Source: Variovorax sp. CAN15 (GTDB lineage Bacteria; Pseudomonadota; Gammaproteobacteria; Burkholderiales; Burkholderiaceae_C). Taken from it: a stretch of DNA of 44,077 nt. Shown here in pieces: positions 28,359 through 38,695 of the stretch. Position 1 is the first letter of the stretch, and each line of letters opens with the position of its first letter. Location: positions 137,231 through 181,307 of the forward strand of contig NZ_JASMRZ010000007.1 of NCBI RefSeq assembly GCF_030462475.1, written 5' to 3'. Position numbers and translations under genes: made by a program. The notes under the pieces are model-generated. The model saw nothing but the letters and a program-made list of their open reading frames with translations. It did no database searches and was not told where the DNA came from.

Positions 28359-29363
28359 ATGAAGAGTTTGAGTTCTTTGTTCCTGGCAGCCGCACTGGTC
28401 CTGGTCAGCGTCCAGGCCGAGGCTGCACGCATGGGCGGCGGCAAGTCGATGGGGCGCCAGTCGTCCAACGTGACGCAGCGCGAGGCCGCGTCGCCGTCGG
28501 CACCCGCGCAGCAGAACGCGACCAATGCGGCGAGACCCGCAACCCCCTCGCCAGCCGCAGCAGCCGCGCCGAAGCGACCGTGGGGCGCAATGCTCGGTGG
28601 CCTCGCCGCCGGCCTGGGCCTCGCATGGCTCGCAAGTTCGCTGGGCCTCGGTGCCGGCTTCGCGAACATCCTGTTGATCGGCCTGCTGGTACTGGCTGGC
28701 GTGGTGGTATGGCGCATGATCAAGTCGCGCTCGCAGCCTGCCGGGAACCGCCAGGGAGGCTTCGCCTTCCAGGGCGCGGGTGCAAGCCCGAGCAACGCGA
28801 GTTCTCCCGCGCAGTACAGCCCGGCCAACGTTGGCAACGACGCATCTGCGCGCCCGTGGGAGCGCAACAACGCGGCCTTCGACGCTACGCCGCATGGCAG
28901 CAGCCTCTCGGCGGCCGGCGCAGCAGCCGGCGGCAGCATGATCGGCTCGGCGCTCGGCGGTTCGCAGTCGTGGGGCATTCCCGCCGGCTTCGACGTCGAC
29001 GGCTTCCTCGGTGCGGCCAAGCGCAACTTCGTGACGCTGCAGGACGCGTGGGACCGTGCCGACGTGTCGACGCTGCGTTCGATGATGACCGACGGCATGG
29101 TCGATGAAATCCGCGCACAGCTGGCCGACCGCGCCAGCCACACCGGCGGTGCCTCGAACAAGACGGAAGTCGTGATGCTCGATGCCAAGCTGCTCGGTAT
29201 CGAGGAGTTGCCCGATGCCTACATGGCCAGCGTGGAGTTCTCCGGCATGATCCGTGAAGACGCCTCGGCCGGCCCGGGCCCGTTCCGCGAAGTGTGGAAC
29301 ATGACCAAGCCTGTCAGCGGCAACGGCGGCTGGCTCGTAGCCGGCGTTCAGGCACTGCAATAA
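28359..29363 (+). CDS. Tim44-like domain membrane protein
   Basis: The 334-residue protein has a Sec signal or first anchor (MKSLSSLFLAAALVLVSVQAEA), a low-complexity Ala/Pro/Ser stretch, two close membrane helices (about residues 74-115: MLGGLAAGLGLAWLASSLGLG and NILLIGLLVLAGVVVWRMI), a Gly/Ser/Ala linker, and a C-terminal Tim44-like domain (about 210-334) marked by FLGAAKRNFVTLQDAWDRAD, LRSMMTDGMVDEI and WNMTKPVSGNGGWLVAGVQAL. In mitochondria Tim44 works in protein import; bacterial versions have no agreed role, although the fold can bind lipids. The ATG at 28359 follows GAGAGGAG. It sits between ubiE and ubiJ. Confidence 0.85.
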   Translation: MKSLSSLFLAAALVLVSVQAEAARMGGGKSMGRQSSNVTQREAASPSAPAQQNATNAARPATPSPAAAAAPKRPWGAMLGGLAAGLGLAWLASSLGLGAGFANILLIGLLVLAGVVVWRMIKSRSQPAGNRQGGFAFQGAGASPSNASSPAQYSPANVGNDASARPWERNNAAFDATPHGSSLSAAGAAAGGSMIGSALGGSQSWGIPAGFDVDGFLGAAKRNFVTLQDAWDRADVSTLRSMMTDGMVDEIRAQLADRASHTGGASNKTEVVMLDAKLLGIEELPDAYMASVEFSGMIREDASAGPGPFREVWNMTKPVSGNGGWLVAGVQALQ

Positions 29364-29434
29364 GGCAATCGGGCAGGCAGGCCAGGAAAAACCTGAAACG
29401 CGGCCCGGCGCTCTCTGGGCTGCGACACAGGCGG

Positions 29435-29440
29435 GATAAT
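29435..29440 (+). promoter_or_regulatory. -10-like box just upstream of ubiJ
   Basis: GATAAT at 29435-29440 ends seven bases before the ubiJ ATG at 29447, so transcription from it would start at or beside the ATG. A GGGGAC in between could be a ribosome site on a longer operon mRNA. It resembles the arrangement at hemA. Confidence 0.3.
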
Positions 29441-29446
29441 GGGGAC

Positions 29447-30022
29447 ATGGCCACACCATCGTCCCCATTTTCTTTTCTAGGCGACCTCTTCAACACCATT
29501 GGCGAGCGCCTGCAGCCCCCGGACTGGGCGGTCCACGAGATCCAGAACCGCGCGGTTCTGTTCCTCAACCACGTGCTCCAGCAGGAGCCAGAGGCCCAGC
29601 AGCGGCTGCTGCGCCAGCAGGGGCGGGTGGTGCGCTTCCAGTGGCGCTTCGTGACCATGGAGCTGGTGGCCACGCCGGCCGGCCTGCTCGACCTGGCCCC
29701 GGCCGGCTCGGTGCCCGAGCTGACGCTCACCGTCACCGACGACTCCCCCTTCGACATCGCCCGCGCAGCGCTGCGCGGCGACAAGCCCGCCGTGCAGATC
29801 ATCGGCGACGTGCAGCTGGCGGCCGAAGTCAACTGGCTGGTCGACCATGTGCGCTGGGACATCGAGGACGATCTCGCCCGCGTGATCGGCGACGTGCCCG
29901 CGCACACGCTGGGCAATGCCGTGCGGCGCGTGGTCGACGCGCTGCGCGAGTTCGTCGGCAACCGTGCCGGCGGCGGCAAGGCCGGCGGCTCGGCTGCCGG
30001 TCCGGCGGGCAACGCCGAATGA
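29447..30022 (+). CDS. ubiJ: Ubiquinone synthesis accessory factor UbiJ (SCP2 domain)
   Basis: UbiJ binds lipid intermediates and, with UbiK, supports the soluble ubiquinone synthesis complex. The 191-residue protein has the SCP2-type lipid-binding domain in its first half ([59 protein letters not shown]) and a C-terminal helix ([15 protein letters not shown], [18 protein letters not shown]) with a Gly/Ala-rich end. The ATG at 29447 is the first with the family N-terminus; the frame is open upstream. It overlaps ubiB as ATGA, the usual ubiJ-ubiB coupling. Confidence 0.92.
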   Translation: MATPSSPFSFLGDLFNTIGERLQPPDWAVHEIQNRAVLFLNHVLQQEPEAQQRLLRQQGRVVRFQWRFVTMELVATPAGLLDLAPAGSVPELTLTVTDDSPFDIARAALRGDKPAVQIIGDVQLAAEVNWLVDHVRWDIEDDLARVIGDVPAHTLGNAVRRVVDALREFVGNRAGGGKAGGSAAGPAGNAE

Positions 30023-31584
30023 GGCGCTTCTACCGCGGCCTTTTCATCGTCTGGGTCGCGCTGCGCTACGGCCTCGACGAACTGGTGCTCTCTAACTTCC
30101 AGAAGCCCTGGGTGCGCGGTGTCACGCGCGTTCTCTCCTTCGGGCGTAATCTCGATGCGCCGCGCGGCCAGCGGCTGCGCGAGGCGCTCGAGCGCCTCGG
30201 CCCAATCTTCGTGAAGTTCGGCCAGGTGCTGTCGACCCGGCGCGACCTGCTGCCGCCCGACATCGCCGACGAGCTGGCCTTCCTGCAGGACCGGGTGCCT
30301 CCCTTTCCCTCGTCCGTGGCCATCGCCACCATCGAGCGCGCGTTTCGCCGGCCGGTGAGCGACGTGTTCGTGCAGTTCGACGAGACGCCCATCGCCAGCG
30401 CGTCGATCGCGCAGGTGCACTTCGCGACCATCCGCACCAACGAGGGCGAAGAGCGCGAGGTGGCGGTGAAGGTGCTGCGCCCCAGCATGCGCGGCGTGAT
30501 CGAGAAAGACCTGGCGCTGATGGCCATGATGGCCGGCTGGCTCGAGAACCTCTCGGCCGACGGCAAGCGCCTGAAGCCGCGCGAGGTGGTGGCCGAGTTC
30601 GACAAGTACCTGCACGACGAGCTCGACCTGGTGCGCGAGGCCGCCAACGCGGCCCAGCTGCGCCGAAACATGGCCGAGCTCGACCTGGTGCTGATCCCCG
30701 AGATGTTCTGGGATTTCTGCCACCCCGAGGTCATCGTGATGGAACGCATGAAGGGCGTGCCCATCGCGCAGATGGAGCGTCTGCGCGCGGCCGGCGTCGA
30801 CATTCCCAAGCTGGCGCGCGACGGCGTGACCATCTTCTTCACGCAGGTGTTCCGCGACGGCTTCTTCCATGCCGACATGCACCCCGGCAACATCCAGGTG
30901 AGCCTGGAGCCCGAAACCTTCGGGCGCTACATCTCGCTGGACTTCGGGATCATCGGCACGCTGACCGAGTCGGACAAGGAATACCTCGCGCAGAACTTCG
31001 TGGCCTTCTTCCGGCGCGACTACAAGCGCGTGGCCGAGCTGCACCTGGAAAGCGGCTGGGTTCCGGTGGGCACCCGCATCGACGAACTCGAAGCGGCCAT
31101 CCGTACGGTGTGCGAGCCGTACTTCGACCGGCCGCTGAAGGAAATCTCGCTGGGCATGGTGCTGATGCGGCTGTTCCAGACCTCGCGGCGCTTCCACGTC
31201 GAGATCCAGCCGCAGCTGGTGCTGCTGCAGAAGACGCTGCTCAACATCGAGGGCCTGGGGCGCAACATCGATCCCGAACTCGACCTCTGGGCCACGGCCA
31301 AGCCTTTCCTCGAGAAGTGGATGGTCGACCAGATCGGACCCAGGAAGCTGCTGCAGCAGCTCAAGGCCGAGGCGCCCCGGTACGCCAAATTGCTGCCCCA
31401 ATTGCCTCGACTGCTGCACGATTTCCTGGAGAATCGCCCGGCCGACAACCGCCGCGAGCTGCTCGAACTGCTGGCCGAACAGAAGCGCACCAACCGGTTG
31501 CTGCAGACCATCGTCTACGGTGGCATAGGTTTTGTATTGGGGTTGCTCGCCATGCAATTGCTGGTGCGCGTGCGTCTGTTCTAG
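30019..31584 (+). CDS. ubiB: Ubiquinone synthesis protein kinase-like ATPase UbiB
   Basis: UbiB is an atypical kinase-fold ATPase in the inner membrane, needed for ubiquinone synthesis and probably for moving or extracting hydrophobic intermediates. The 521-residue protein has the KxGQ motif ([15 protein letters not shown], Lys at 66), the Ala-rich nucleotide loop (ASASIAQVH), the ATP-site Lys (EVAVKVLRP), the catalytic loop ([11 protein letters not shown]) and the DFG motif (LDFGIIG). The C-terminus ends in a hydrophobic segment ([14 protein letters not shown]). The start at 30019 overlaps the ubiJ stop; the frame is open upstream within ubiJ without a conserved N-terminus. Confidence 0.97.
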   Translation: MRRFYRGLFIVWVALRYGLDELVLSNFQKPWVRGVTRVLSFGRNLDAPRGQRLREALERLGPIFVKFGQVLSTRRDLLPPDIADELAFLQDRVPPFPSSVAIATIERAFRRPVSDVFVQFDETPIASASIAQVHFATIRTNEGEEREVAVKVLRPSMRGVIEKDLALMAMMAGWLENLSADGKRLKPREVVAEFDKYLHDELDLVREAANAAQLRRNMAELDLVLIPEMFWDFCHPEVIVMERMKGVPIAQMERLRAAGVDIPKLARDGVTIFFTQVFRDGFFHADMHPGNIQVSLEPETFGRYISLDFGIIGTLTESDKEYLAQNFVAFFRRDYKRVAELHLESGWVPVGTRIDELEAAIRTVCEPYFDRPLKEISLGMVLMRLFQTSRRFHVEIQPQLVLLQKTLLNIEGLGRNIDPELDLWATAKPFLEKWMVDQIGPRKLLQQLKAEAPRYAKLLPQLPRLLHDFLENRPADNRRELLELLAEQKRTNRLLQTIVYGGIGFVLGLLAMQLLVRVRLF

Positions 31585-31629
31585 GCGCCGGCCCATCTCT
31601 CGCACTTTTTTTTCCGGAGGATAAGTTCC

Positions 31630-32757
31630 ATGAAATCGATGTCGCTGCGTTCTGGCCGGGTTCTCGGTGCGCTCGCCGTTGCCGCAGCCGTGCTGGGCAC
31701 GGCCGCCGTCCGTGCCGAGGAAGAGAAGGTCCTCAACATCTACAACTGGGGCGACTACATAGCCGCGGACACCGTCGCGAACTTCGAGAAGGAAACCGGC
31801 ATCAAGGTCCGCTACGACCTGTTCGACAGCAACGAGGCGCTGCATGCCAAGCTGGTGGCGGGCATGAGCGGCTACGACATCGTCGTGCCCGGCTCGCACT
31901 TCGCCAAGATGCAGATCCAGGCCGGCCTGCTGCAGAAACTGGACAAGTCGAAGATCCCCAATCTCGCCAACCTCGACCCCGCGATCCAGGCCCAGCTGGC
32001 CAAGATGGACCCGGGCAACGACTACATCGTGGACTGGCTCTGGGGCTACACCACGGTGGGCATCAACGCCGACAAGGTGAAGGCGGCGCTGGGCGGCATG
32101 CCCATGCCCGACAACGCATGGGACCTGGTGTTCAAGCCGGAGTACGCCTCGAAGCTCAAGAGCTGCGGCATCTCGTTCCTGGACACTGCCTCCGAGATCC
32201 TGCCGATCGCCCTGAAGTACATCGGCAAGGACCCGCGCAGCAAGGACCCGGCCGACTACAAGGCCGCGGGCGACATGCTCAAGGCCGTGCGGCCCAGCGT
32301 GACGCGTTTCTCGGGCTCGGGCTCCGACTACATCGACCAGATGGCCAAGGGCCAGCTGTGCGCCGTCATCGGCTGGTCGGGCGACATCATGATCGCCAAG
32401 GACAAGTCGGCCAAGGCGAAGAATCCGCAGAAGCTCGAGGCCCTGGTGCCCAAGAGCGGCGCACTCCTGTTCTTCGACACGATGGCCATTCCCAAGGATG
32501 CCAAGCATCCCGAGAACGCCTACAAGTGGATCAACTACATCCTGCGGCCGGAAGTGCATGCATCGCTCACCAACAAGGTGTTCTATGCCAACCCCAACAA
32601 GGCGGCGATGAAGTTCGTGAACCCGGCGCTGGCCCAGGACAAGGCGGTGTTCCCGCCGGCTTCCGCACTCGGGGAAATGATCCCGCCGGACACGCCCGAC
32701 CAGGCCACGCTGCGGCTGATCACTCGCACTTTCACCAATTTCAAGGCCAACCGCTGA
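31630..32757 (+). CDS. potF: Periplasmic putrescine-binding protein
   Basis: The 375-residue protein has a Sec signal (cleavage near residue 30, AAVRAEEEK) and then follows E. coli PotF closely: LNIYNWGDYIAADTVANFEK, IKVRYDLFDSNEALHAKL, YDIVVPGSHFAKMQIQAG, LKSCGISFLDTASEI, CAVIGWSGDIMIA and VFYANPNKAAMKFVNP. It captures putrescine (or a related diamine) for the PotGHI membrane complex. A strong GGAGG ribosome site lies ten bases before the ATG, behind a run of eight T. It opens the potFGHI operon, with 19 bases to potG. Confidence 0.95.
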   Translation: MKSMSLRSGRVLGALAVAAAVLGTAAVRAEEEKVLNIYNWGDYIAADTVANFEKETGIKVRYDLFDSNEALHAKLVAGMSGYDIVVPGSHFAKMQIQAGLLQKLDKSKIPNLANLDPAIQAQLAKMDPGNDYIVDWLWGYTTVGINADKVKAALGGMPMPDNAWDLVFKPEYASKLKSCGISFLDTASEILPIALKYIGKDPRSKDPADYKAAGDMLKAVRPSVTRFSGSGSDYIDQMAKGQLCAVIGWSGDIMIAKDKSAKAKNPQKLEALVPKSGALLFFDTMAIPKDAKHPENAYKWINYILRPEVHASLTNKVFYANPNKAAMKFVNPALAQDKAVFPPASALGEMIPPDTPDQATLRLITRTFTNFKANR

Positions 32758-32776
32758 GCGAGCCGACAGAGTCGTC

Positions 32777-33877
<1,101 letters not shown>

Positions 33878-33891
33878 GCGGAGGGGCGACC

Positions 33892-34842
33892 ATGGCTGCC
33901 ACTGCCACCCAGGGGAAGAGCCGGCCCCGCCGCCTGAAAGGCCGCCAGCTCGTGATCGGCATGCCCTACCTGTGGCTGCTGGTTTTCTTCCTGCTGCCTT
34001 TCCTGATCGTCCTGCGCATCAGCTTCTCCGAGATGGACGGCGCGAAGATCAGCGAACTGATCGGCTGGGCCGATCAGCAGCTGTCGATCACGCTGAAGCT
34101 GCAGAACTACATCACGCTGTTCCAGGACGACCTGTATTTCGCGACCTATGGCTACTCGCTGGTCTACGCGGCGGTCACCACCCTGATCTGCCTGTGCATC
34201 GGCTATCCGTTCGCCTACTTCATGGCGCGGGCCAGGGCCAGCCTTCAGCCGCTGCTGCTGATGGGCGTGATGCTGCCGTTCTGGACCAGCTTCCTGCTGC
34301 GCGTCTATGCCTGGAAGGGCCTGCTCGACGCCCAGACTGGCTGGGTCGGGCAGGCTTTGGCGTACCTGCATGCCGACCGGGTGCTGCTGCCGCTGGGGCT
34401 CATTTCTTCGGCCGGACAATTCATGTACAGCCCGTTCTCGCTGGTGCTGGGCATGGTCTACACCTACCTGCCGTTCATGGTGCTGCCGTTGTATGCCACG
34501 CTTTCGAAGATGGACCTGCGGCTGCTCGAGGCGGCGCAGGATCTCGGCGCGACGGCCTGGCAGGCGTTCTGGCGGGTGACCGTGCCGCTGTCTCGCAGTG
34601 GCATCGTCGCCGGCGCCATGCTGGTCTTCATTCCTTGCGTGGGGGAATACGTCATTCCCGAGTTGCTGGGCGGCCCGCAGACGCTGATGATCGGCCGCGT
34701 GCTGTGGGACGAGTTCTTCTCCAACAACGACTGGCCGATGGCCTCCAGCGTGGCCGTGGTGATGGTGCTGCTCATCATCGTGCCGCTGGCGCTGCTCAAC
34801 AGCAGCCAGGCCAAGGCCAGGTCGAAGGGGCTGGGCTCATGA
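33892..34842 (+). CDS. potH: Putrescine ABC importer permease PotH
   Basis: The 316-residue inner-membrane protein has six predicted helices after a basic N-terminus (KSRPRRLKGRQLVIGMPYLW). The permease motif that docks on the ATPase is LLEAAQDLGATAWQAFWRV, and GEYVIPELLGG is a PotH/PotB hallmark. The ATG at 33892 has a GGAGGGG ribosome site; the frame upstream overlaps potG without conserved sequence. Its stop overlaps the potI start as ATGA. Confidence 0.94.
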   Translation: MAATATQGKSRPRRLKGRQLVIGMPYLWLLVFFLLPFLIVLRISFSEMDGAKISELIGWADQQLSITLKLQNYITLFQDDLYFATYGYSLVYAAVTTLICLCIGYPFAYFMARARASLQPLLLMGVMLPFWTSFLLRVYAWKGLLDAQTGWVGQALAYLHADRVLLPLGLISSAGQFMYSPFSLVLGMVYTYLPFMVLPLYATLSKMDLRLLEAAQDLGATAWQAFWRVTVPLSRSGIVAGAMLVFIPCVGEYVIPELLGGPQTLMIGRVLWDEFFSNNDWPMASSVAVVMVLLIIVPLALLNSSQAKARSKGLGS

Positions 34843-35681
34843 TCGCCACACCCGCCGGTCGCTGGACCAGCCGCATCTGGCTGTCGCTGGGCTTTGCGTT
34901 CCTCTATCTTCCGATCGTCGCGCTGATCGTCTTCAGCTTCACCGATTCGCCGGTACCGAATGTCTGGGCCGGTTTCAGCCTGCGCTGGTACCACAAGCTG
35001 ATCGGCGACGACGAGATTCGGGAGGGCCTGTTCGTCTCGCTGCGCATCGCCGCGGGCACCGCTACCGGCGCGGTCCTGCTGGGCACGCTGGCCGCATTCG
35101 CGCTGGAGCGCTTTCCCCGGTTCCGCGGGCGCACGGCCTTCGCGGGCATGGTCAGCGCGCCGCTGGTGATGCCCGAGGTCATCGTCGGACTGTCGCTGCT
35201 GCTGATGCTGGTGTCGGCCCAGCGCGTCTTCGGCTTCCCGGAGCGAGGACTCACGACCATCTGGTTGGGCCACATGCTGGTTGGCATGGCCTATGCCACG
35301 GTGGTGATCGGCGCCCGCCTGCGGGACCTCAACCCGCAGTACGAGGAGGCGGCGCAGGACCTGGGCGCCCGCCCGCTGCAGGTGTTCTTCCTGGTGACGC
35401 TGCCCATGATCGCGGAGTCGCTCATGGCGGCGTGGCTGCTGAGCTTCACGCTCTCGCTCGATGACGTGGTGATGTCGGCCTTCCTGTCCGGGCCCGGCTC
35501 GACCACCCTGCCGCTGGTGATCTTCTCGCGCGCCCGGCTGGGGCTGGACCCGACGGTCAATGCGCTGGCCACGGTGGTGATCGTGCTGGCGGCGATCTTC
35601 GTGGTGGCCTCCAGCTACCTGATCGCCGCGCGCGAGCGGCGCCGCTACAAGGAAGGGCAAGCAGCGCTGGCGGGAGGGTAG
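34839..35681 (+). CDS. potI: Putrescine ABC importer permease PotI
   Basis: The 280-residue membrane protein completes the importer. Landmarks are FAFLYLPIVALIVFSFTDSP, WAGFSLRWYHKLIGDDEI, APLVMPEVIVGLSLLLML, the docking loop YEEAAQDLGARPLQVF and SLDDVVMSAFLSGPGSTTLP, all typical of PotI/PotC. It starts at ATG 34839 inside the potH stop. The open frame continues upstream inside potH, but only the overlap start gives the correct N-terminus. A separate promoter-like box lies just after it, before fmdB. Confidence 0.94.
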   Translation: MIATPAGRWTSRIWLSLGFAFLYLPIVALIVFSFTDSPVPNVWAGFSLRWYHKLIGDDEIREGLFVSLRIAAGTATGAVLLGTLAAFALERFPRFRGRTAFAGMVSAPLVMPEVIVGLSLLLMLVSAQRVFGFPERGLTTIWLGHMLVGMAYATVVIGARLRDLNPQYEEAAQDLGARPLQVFFLVTLPMIAESLMAAWLLSFTLSLDDVVMSAFLSGPGSTTLPLVIFSRARLGLDPTVNALATVVIVLAAIFVVASSYLIAARERRRYKEGQAALAGG

Positions 35682-35685
35682 CGCC

Positions 35686-35691
35686 TATAAT
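35686..35691 (+). promoter_or_regulatory. Consensus -10 box upstream of the FmdB-like gene
   Basis: A perfect TATAAT begins five bases after the potI stop, which would place transcription start about 40 bases before the FmdB-like ATG at 35740. The -35 position is a poor match. It would give the fmdB-DUF502-aspS group a promoter separate from the pot operon. Confidence 0.45.
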
Positions 35692-35739
35692 CGAGGGCTT
35701 TGCGAGCGGCCGTTGCGCCGCCTTTGGACCTCATTTCCC

Positions 35740-36087
35740 ATGCCCATCTACGCCTATAAGTGCAGCGCCTGCGGCTTCGCCAAGGACGCTTTGCAGAAGA
35801 TGTCCGACGCACCCCTCACGGTGTGTCCGGCGTGCGGCGCGAGTGCGTTCGAGAAACAGGTCACGGCCGCCGGTTTCCAGCTCAAGGGCTCGGGCTGGTA
35901 CGTGACCGATTTCCGTGATGGTGGCGGCAAGAAGTCCGAGCCGGCCGCGTCTTCCGCGTCGCCCGCCTCCGGCGAGTCTTCGTCCTCGTCCTCTTCCTCT
36001 TCTCCCTCCGCCACTGCCGCCGCGCCGAGTCCCGCACCGGCGCCCGCCGCCGTGGCTCCCGCTCCGGCCGTGCCGAGCGGCGACTGA
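35740..36087 (+). CDS. FmdB-family zinc-ribbon protein with low-complexity tail
   Basis: The 115-residue protein starts MPIYAYKCSACGFAKDALQK and has a second Cys pair in VCPACGAS, together a four-Cys zinc ribbon of the FmdB type, followed by the family segment KQVTAAGFQLKGSGWYVTDF. FmdB-like proteins are proposed regulators, but the function is not settled. After about residue 65 the chain becomes Ser-rich (nine Ser in a row), then Pro/Ala-rich, which is probably disordered. It is 17 bases upstream of the DUF502 gene and in the same direction as aspS. Confidence 0.9.
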   Translation: MPIYAYKCSACGFAKDALQKMSDAPLTVCPACGASAFEKQVTAAGFQLKGSGWYVTDFRDGGGKKSEPAASSASPASGESSSSSSSSSPSATAAAPSPAPAPAAVAPAPAVPSGD

Positions 36088-36104
36088 GAGAACCCCCGAC
36101 CGCC

Positions 36105-36737
36105 ATGCTCGCCCTGCGCAAATGGTTGCTGTCCGGCCTGCTGGTCATCGTTCCGCTGGTCATCACGCTCGGCGTGCTGAACTGGATCATCGGCACGCTC
36201 GACCAGACGCTGTGGCTGCTGCCCGAGCAGTGGCAAGTCTGGCTCAGCGACCACAAGGTGCGCGGCCTGGGCGTGCTGCTCACGCTGGCCATCCTGCTGG
36301 TGGTGGGCGCCACGGCCAGCAACTTCGTGGGCAAGCGCCTGCTCGGCTGGGGCGATGCCGTGGTGCGGCGCATCCCGGTGGTGCGCTCGATCTACTCCAG
36401 CGTCAAGCAGGTGTCGGACACGCTGTTCTCCGAGAACGGCAATGCCTTCCGCACCGCGGTGCTGGTGCAATGGCCGCGCGAAGGCGTGTGGACCATCGCC
36501 TTCGTGACCGGCGCGCCCGGCAACGAGGTCGCCGCGCATCTCGGCGAGGGCGAGTTCCTCAGCGTCTACGTGCCGACCACGCCCAATCCCACGGGCGGCT
36601 ACTTCGTGATGCTCAAGCGCAGCGACTGCATCGAACTGAAGATGAGCGTGGACGAAGCGCTCAAGTACATCGTCTCGATGGGGGTGGTCGTTCCAGGCGG
36701 CCCCACCACGGTGGCGGTGAAGTCTTCCAACTCATAA
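36105..36737 (+). CDS. DUF502-family inner-membrane protein
   Basis: The 210-residue protein has two membrane segments (about 7-28 LLSGLLVIVPLVITLGVLNW and 52-75 RGLGVLLTLAILLVVGATAS) and a soluble C-terminal part with VVRRIPVVRSIYSSVKQVSD, WPREGVWTIAFVTG and VPTTPNPTGGYFVML, the signature of the DUF502 family. No role is established for it. It follows the FmdB-like gene and precedes aspS by 39 bases; I associate this three-gene order with Burkholderiales. Confidence 0.88.
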   Translation: MLALRKWLLSGLLVIVPLVITLGVLNWIIGTLDQTLWLLPEQWQVWLSDHKVRGLGVLLTLAILLVVGATASNFVGKRLLGWGDAVVRRIPVVRSIYSSVKQVSDTLFSENGNAFRTAVLVQWPREGVWTIAFVTGAPGNEVAAHLGEGEFLSVYVPTTPNPTGGYFVMLKRSDCIELKMSVDEALKYIVSMGVVVPGGPTTVAVKSSNS

Positions 36738-36776
36738 AAGAACGAACGCGCCCACGAGGCGCCGGAATGGATTCCT

Positions 36777-38576
36777 ATGGCCATGCGTACTCACTATTGC
36801 GGTCTCGTGACCGAAGCCCTGCTGGGCCAGACCGTCACCCTTTGCGGCTGGGTCAACCGTCGCCGCGACCACGGCGGCGTGATCTTCATCGACGTGCGTG
36901 ACCGCGAAGGCTACGTGCAGGTGGTGTGCGATCCCGATCGTGCCTCGACCTTCGCCGTGGCCGAGAACCTGCGCAACGAATACTGCGTGCAGATCACCGG
37001 CCTGGTGCGCGCTCGCCCCGAAGGTACGACCAACGACCAGCTCAAGAGCGGCAAGATCGAAGTGCTGTGCCATGAACTGAAGGTGCTGAACCCCTCGGTC
37101 ACGCCCCCGTTCCTGCTGGACGACGACAACCTGTCGGAAACCACCCGCCTCACGCACCGCGTGCTCGACCTGCGCCGCCCGGCCATGCAGCGCAACATGA
37201 TGCTGCGCTACAAGGTGACGATGGAAACGCGCAAGTTCCTCGACGCCAACGGCTTCATCGACATCGAGACGCCGATGCTCGGCAAGTCCACGCCCGAAGG
37301 CGCGCGCGACTACCTCGTGCCCAGCCGCGTGCACGACGGCAGCTTCTTCGCGCTGCCGCAGTCGCCCCAGCTCTTCAAGCAGCTGCTGATGGTGGCCGGC
37401 TACGACCGCTACTACCAGATCGTGAAGTGCTTCCGCGACGAAGACCTGCGCGCCGACCGCCAGCCCGAATTCACGCAGATCGACATCGAGACCTCCTTCC
37501 TCGCCGAAGAGGAAATCCGCGAGATGTTCGAAGGCATGATCCGCAACGTGTTCCGCAACGCCGCGGGCATCGACCTGCCGGTATTCCCGACCATGACGTA
37601 TGCGGACGCGATGTTCAAGTACGGCTCGGACAAGCCCGACCTGCGCGTGAAGCTCGAATTCACCGAACTCACCGAGCTGATGAAGCGCGTCGAGTTCAAG
37701 GTGTTCTCCAACGCCGCCACCATGGCCGGCGGCCGCGTCGTGGCGCTGCGCGTGCCTGGCGGCGGTGCCGAAGGCGGCCTGTCGCGCGGCGAGATCGACG
37801 CCTACCAGGAGTTCGTCAAGATCTACGGCGCCAAGGGCCTGGCCTACATCAAGGTCAACGACGCGCAAGCCGGCCGCGAAGGCCTGCAGAGCCCGATCGT
37901 GAAGAACCTCGACGACAACGCGCTGGCCGAGATCATCGCCCGCACGGGTGCGCGCAACGGCGACATCCTGTTCTTCGGCGCCGACAAGGAAAAGGTGGTC
38001 AACGACGCCATCGGCGCGCTGCGCGTGAAGATCGGCCACAGCGCCTTCGGCAAGAAGGCCGGCCTGTTCGACGACCGCTGGGCGCCGCTGTGGGTGGTCG
38101 ACTTCCCGATGTTCGAGTTCGACGAGGAAGGCCAGCGCTGGAGCGCCGTGCACCACCCGTTCACCGCGCCGAAGGACGGCCATGAGGATCTCATGGACAC
38201 CGCGCCCGAGAAGTGCATCGCCAAGGCCTACGACATGGTGCTCAACGGCATCGAAATGGGCGGCGGCTCGGTGCGTATCCACCGCGAGGAAGTGCAGAGC
38301 AAGGTGTTCCGCGCGCTGAAGATCAGCGCCGAAGATGCACAACTCAAGTTCGGCTTCCTGCTGGACGCGCTGCAGTACGGCGCGCCGCCGCACGGCGGCA
38401 TTGCCATCGGCCTGGACCGCCTGGTCATGCTCATGACCGGCGCCGAGTCGATCCGCGACGTGATCGCCTTCCCCAAGACCCAGCGCGCGCAGGACCTGCT
38501 GACGCAGGCGCCGAGCCCGGTCGACGAGAAGCAACTGCGCGAGCTGCACATCAAGCTGCGCAACGCGCAAGCATGA
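36777..38576 (+). CDS. aspS: Aspartyl-tRNA synthetase
   Basis: AspRS attaches aspartate to its tRNA. The 599-residue protein has an N-terminal OB-fold anticodon domain ([20 protein letters not shown]), class II motif 1 near [20 protein letters not shown], motif 2 in [19 protein letters not shown], the bacterial GAD insertion (about 300-420) and motif 3 in [15 protein letters not shown]. The length is normal for the bacterial type. A second ATG two codons in (36783) could be the true start. Its stop codon is also the first three bases of the dispersed repeat, copy B. Confidence 0.97.
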   Translation: MAMRTHYCGLVTEALLGQTVTLCGWVNRRRDHGGVIFIDVRDREGYVQVVCDPDRASTFAVAENLRNEYCVQITGLVRARPEGTTNDQLKSGKIEVLCHELKVLNPSVTPPFLLDDDNLSETTRLTHRVLDLRRPAMQRNMMLRYKVTMETRKFLDANGFIDIETPMLGKSTPEGARDYLVPSRVHDGSFFALPQSPQLFKQLLMVAGYDRYYQIVKCFRDEDLRADRQPEFTQIDIETSFLAEEEIREMFEGMIRNVFRNAAGIDLPVFPTMTYADAMFKYGSDKPDLRVKLEFTELTELMKRVEFKVFSNAATMAGGRVVALRVPGGGAEGGLSRGEIDAYQEFVKIYGAKGLAYIKVNDAQAGREGLQSPIVKNLDDNALAEIIARTGARNGDILFFGADKEKVVNDAIGALRVKIGHSAFGKKAGLFDDRWAPLWVVDFPMFEFDEEGQRWSAVHHPFTAPKDGHEDLMDTAPEKCIAKAYDMVLNGIEMGGGSVRIHREEVQSKVFRALKISAEDAQLKFGFLLDALQYGAPPHGGIAIGLDRLVMLMTGAESIRDVIAFPKTQRAQDLLTQAPSPVDEKQLRELHIKLRNAQA

Positions 38577-38682
38577 TGCTCGCCCCCAGGCTGCGCGCAC
38601 TTCGTGTCGCTTCGCCAACCCCCTACCGGGGGCAACACCTGAGGCCCGGCAAAGCCGGTTCCTCGGTGTTCCGCGAAGAAAA
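38574..38682 (+). repeat. Dispersed repeat copy B, attached to the aspS stop codon
   Basis: This copy starts with the aspS stop TGA and continues as in copy A (16742-16849, opposite strand), with the first 43 bases identical. It has CCCCC (38619-38623) pairing with GGGGG (38628-38632), then a long hairpin with outer arms AACACC (38634-38639) and GGTGTT (38665-38670), an inner GAGG/CCTC stem and a CCGGC/GCCGG stem closed by AAA. Three base pairs differ from copy A and all are compensated. It ends 13 bases before nudB. Confidence 0.85.
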
Positions 38683-38695
38683 CTGAGCGCCCCCA

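Noticed and set aside
31606..31613. Run of eight T after ubiB as a terminator
   Set aside because: No stem precedes the run; it sits directly before the potF ribosome site.
35965..36005. Nine-Ser codon run in the FmdB-like gene as a frameshift or sequencing slip
   Set aside because: The codons are mixed TCC/TCG/TCT types rather than a mononucleotide run, and the frame stays open to a normal stop.
38577..38688. Short frames inside the dispersed repeat as small genes
   Set aside because: The same translated stretch appears in both repeat copies because the DNA repeats; there is no ribosome site, and the variation keeps base pairing rather than codons.
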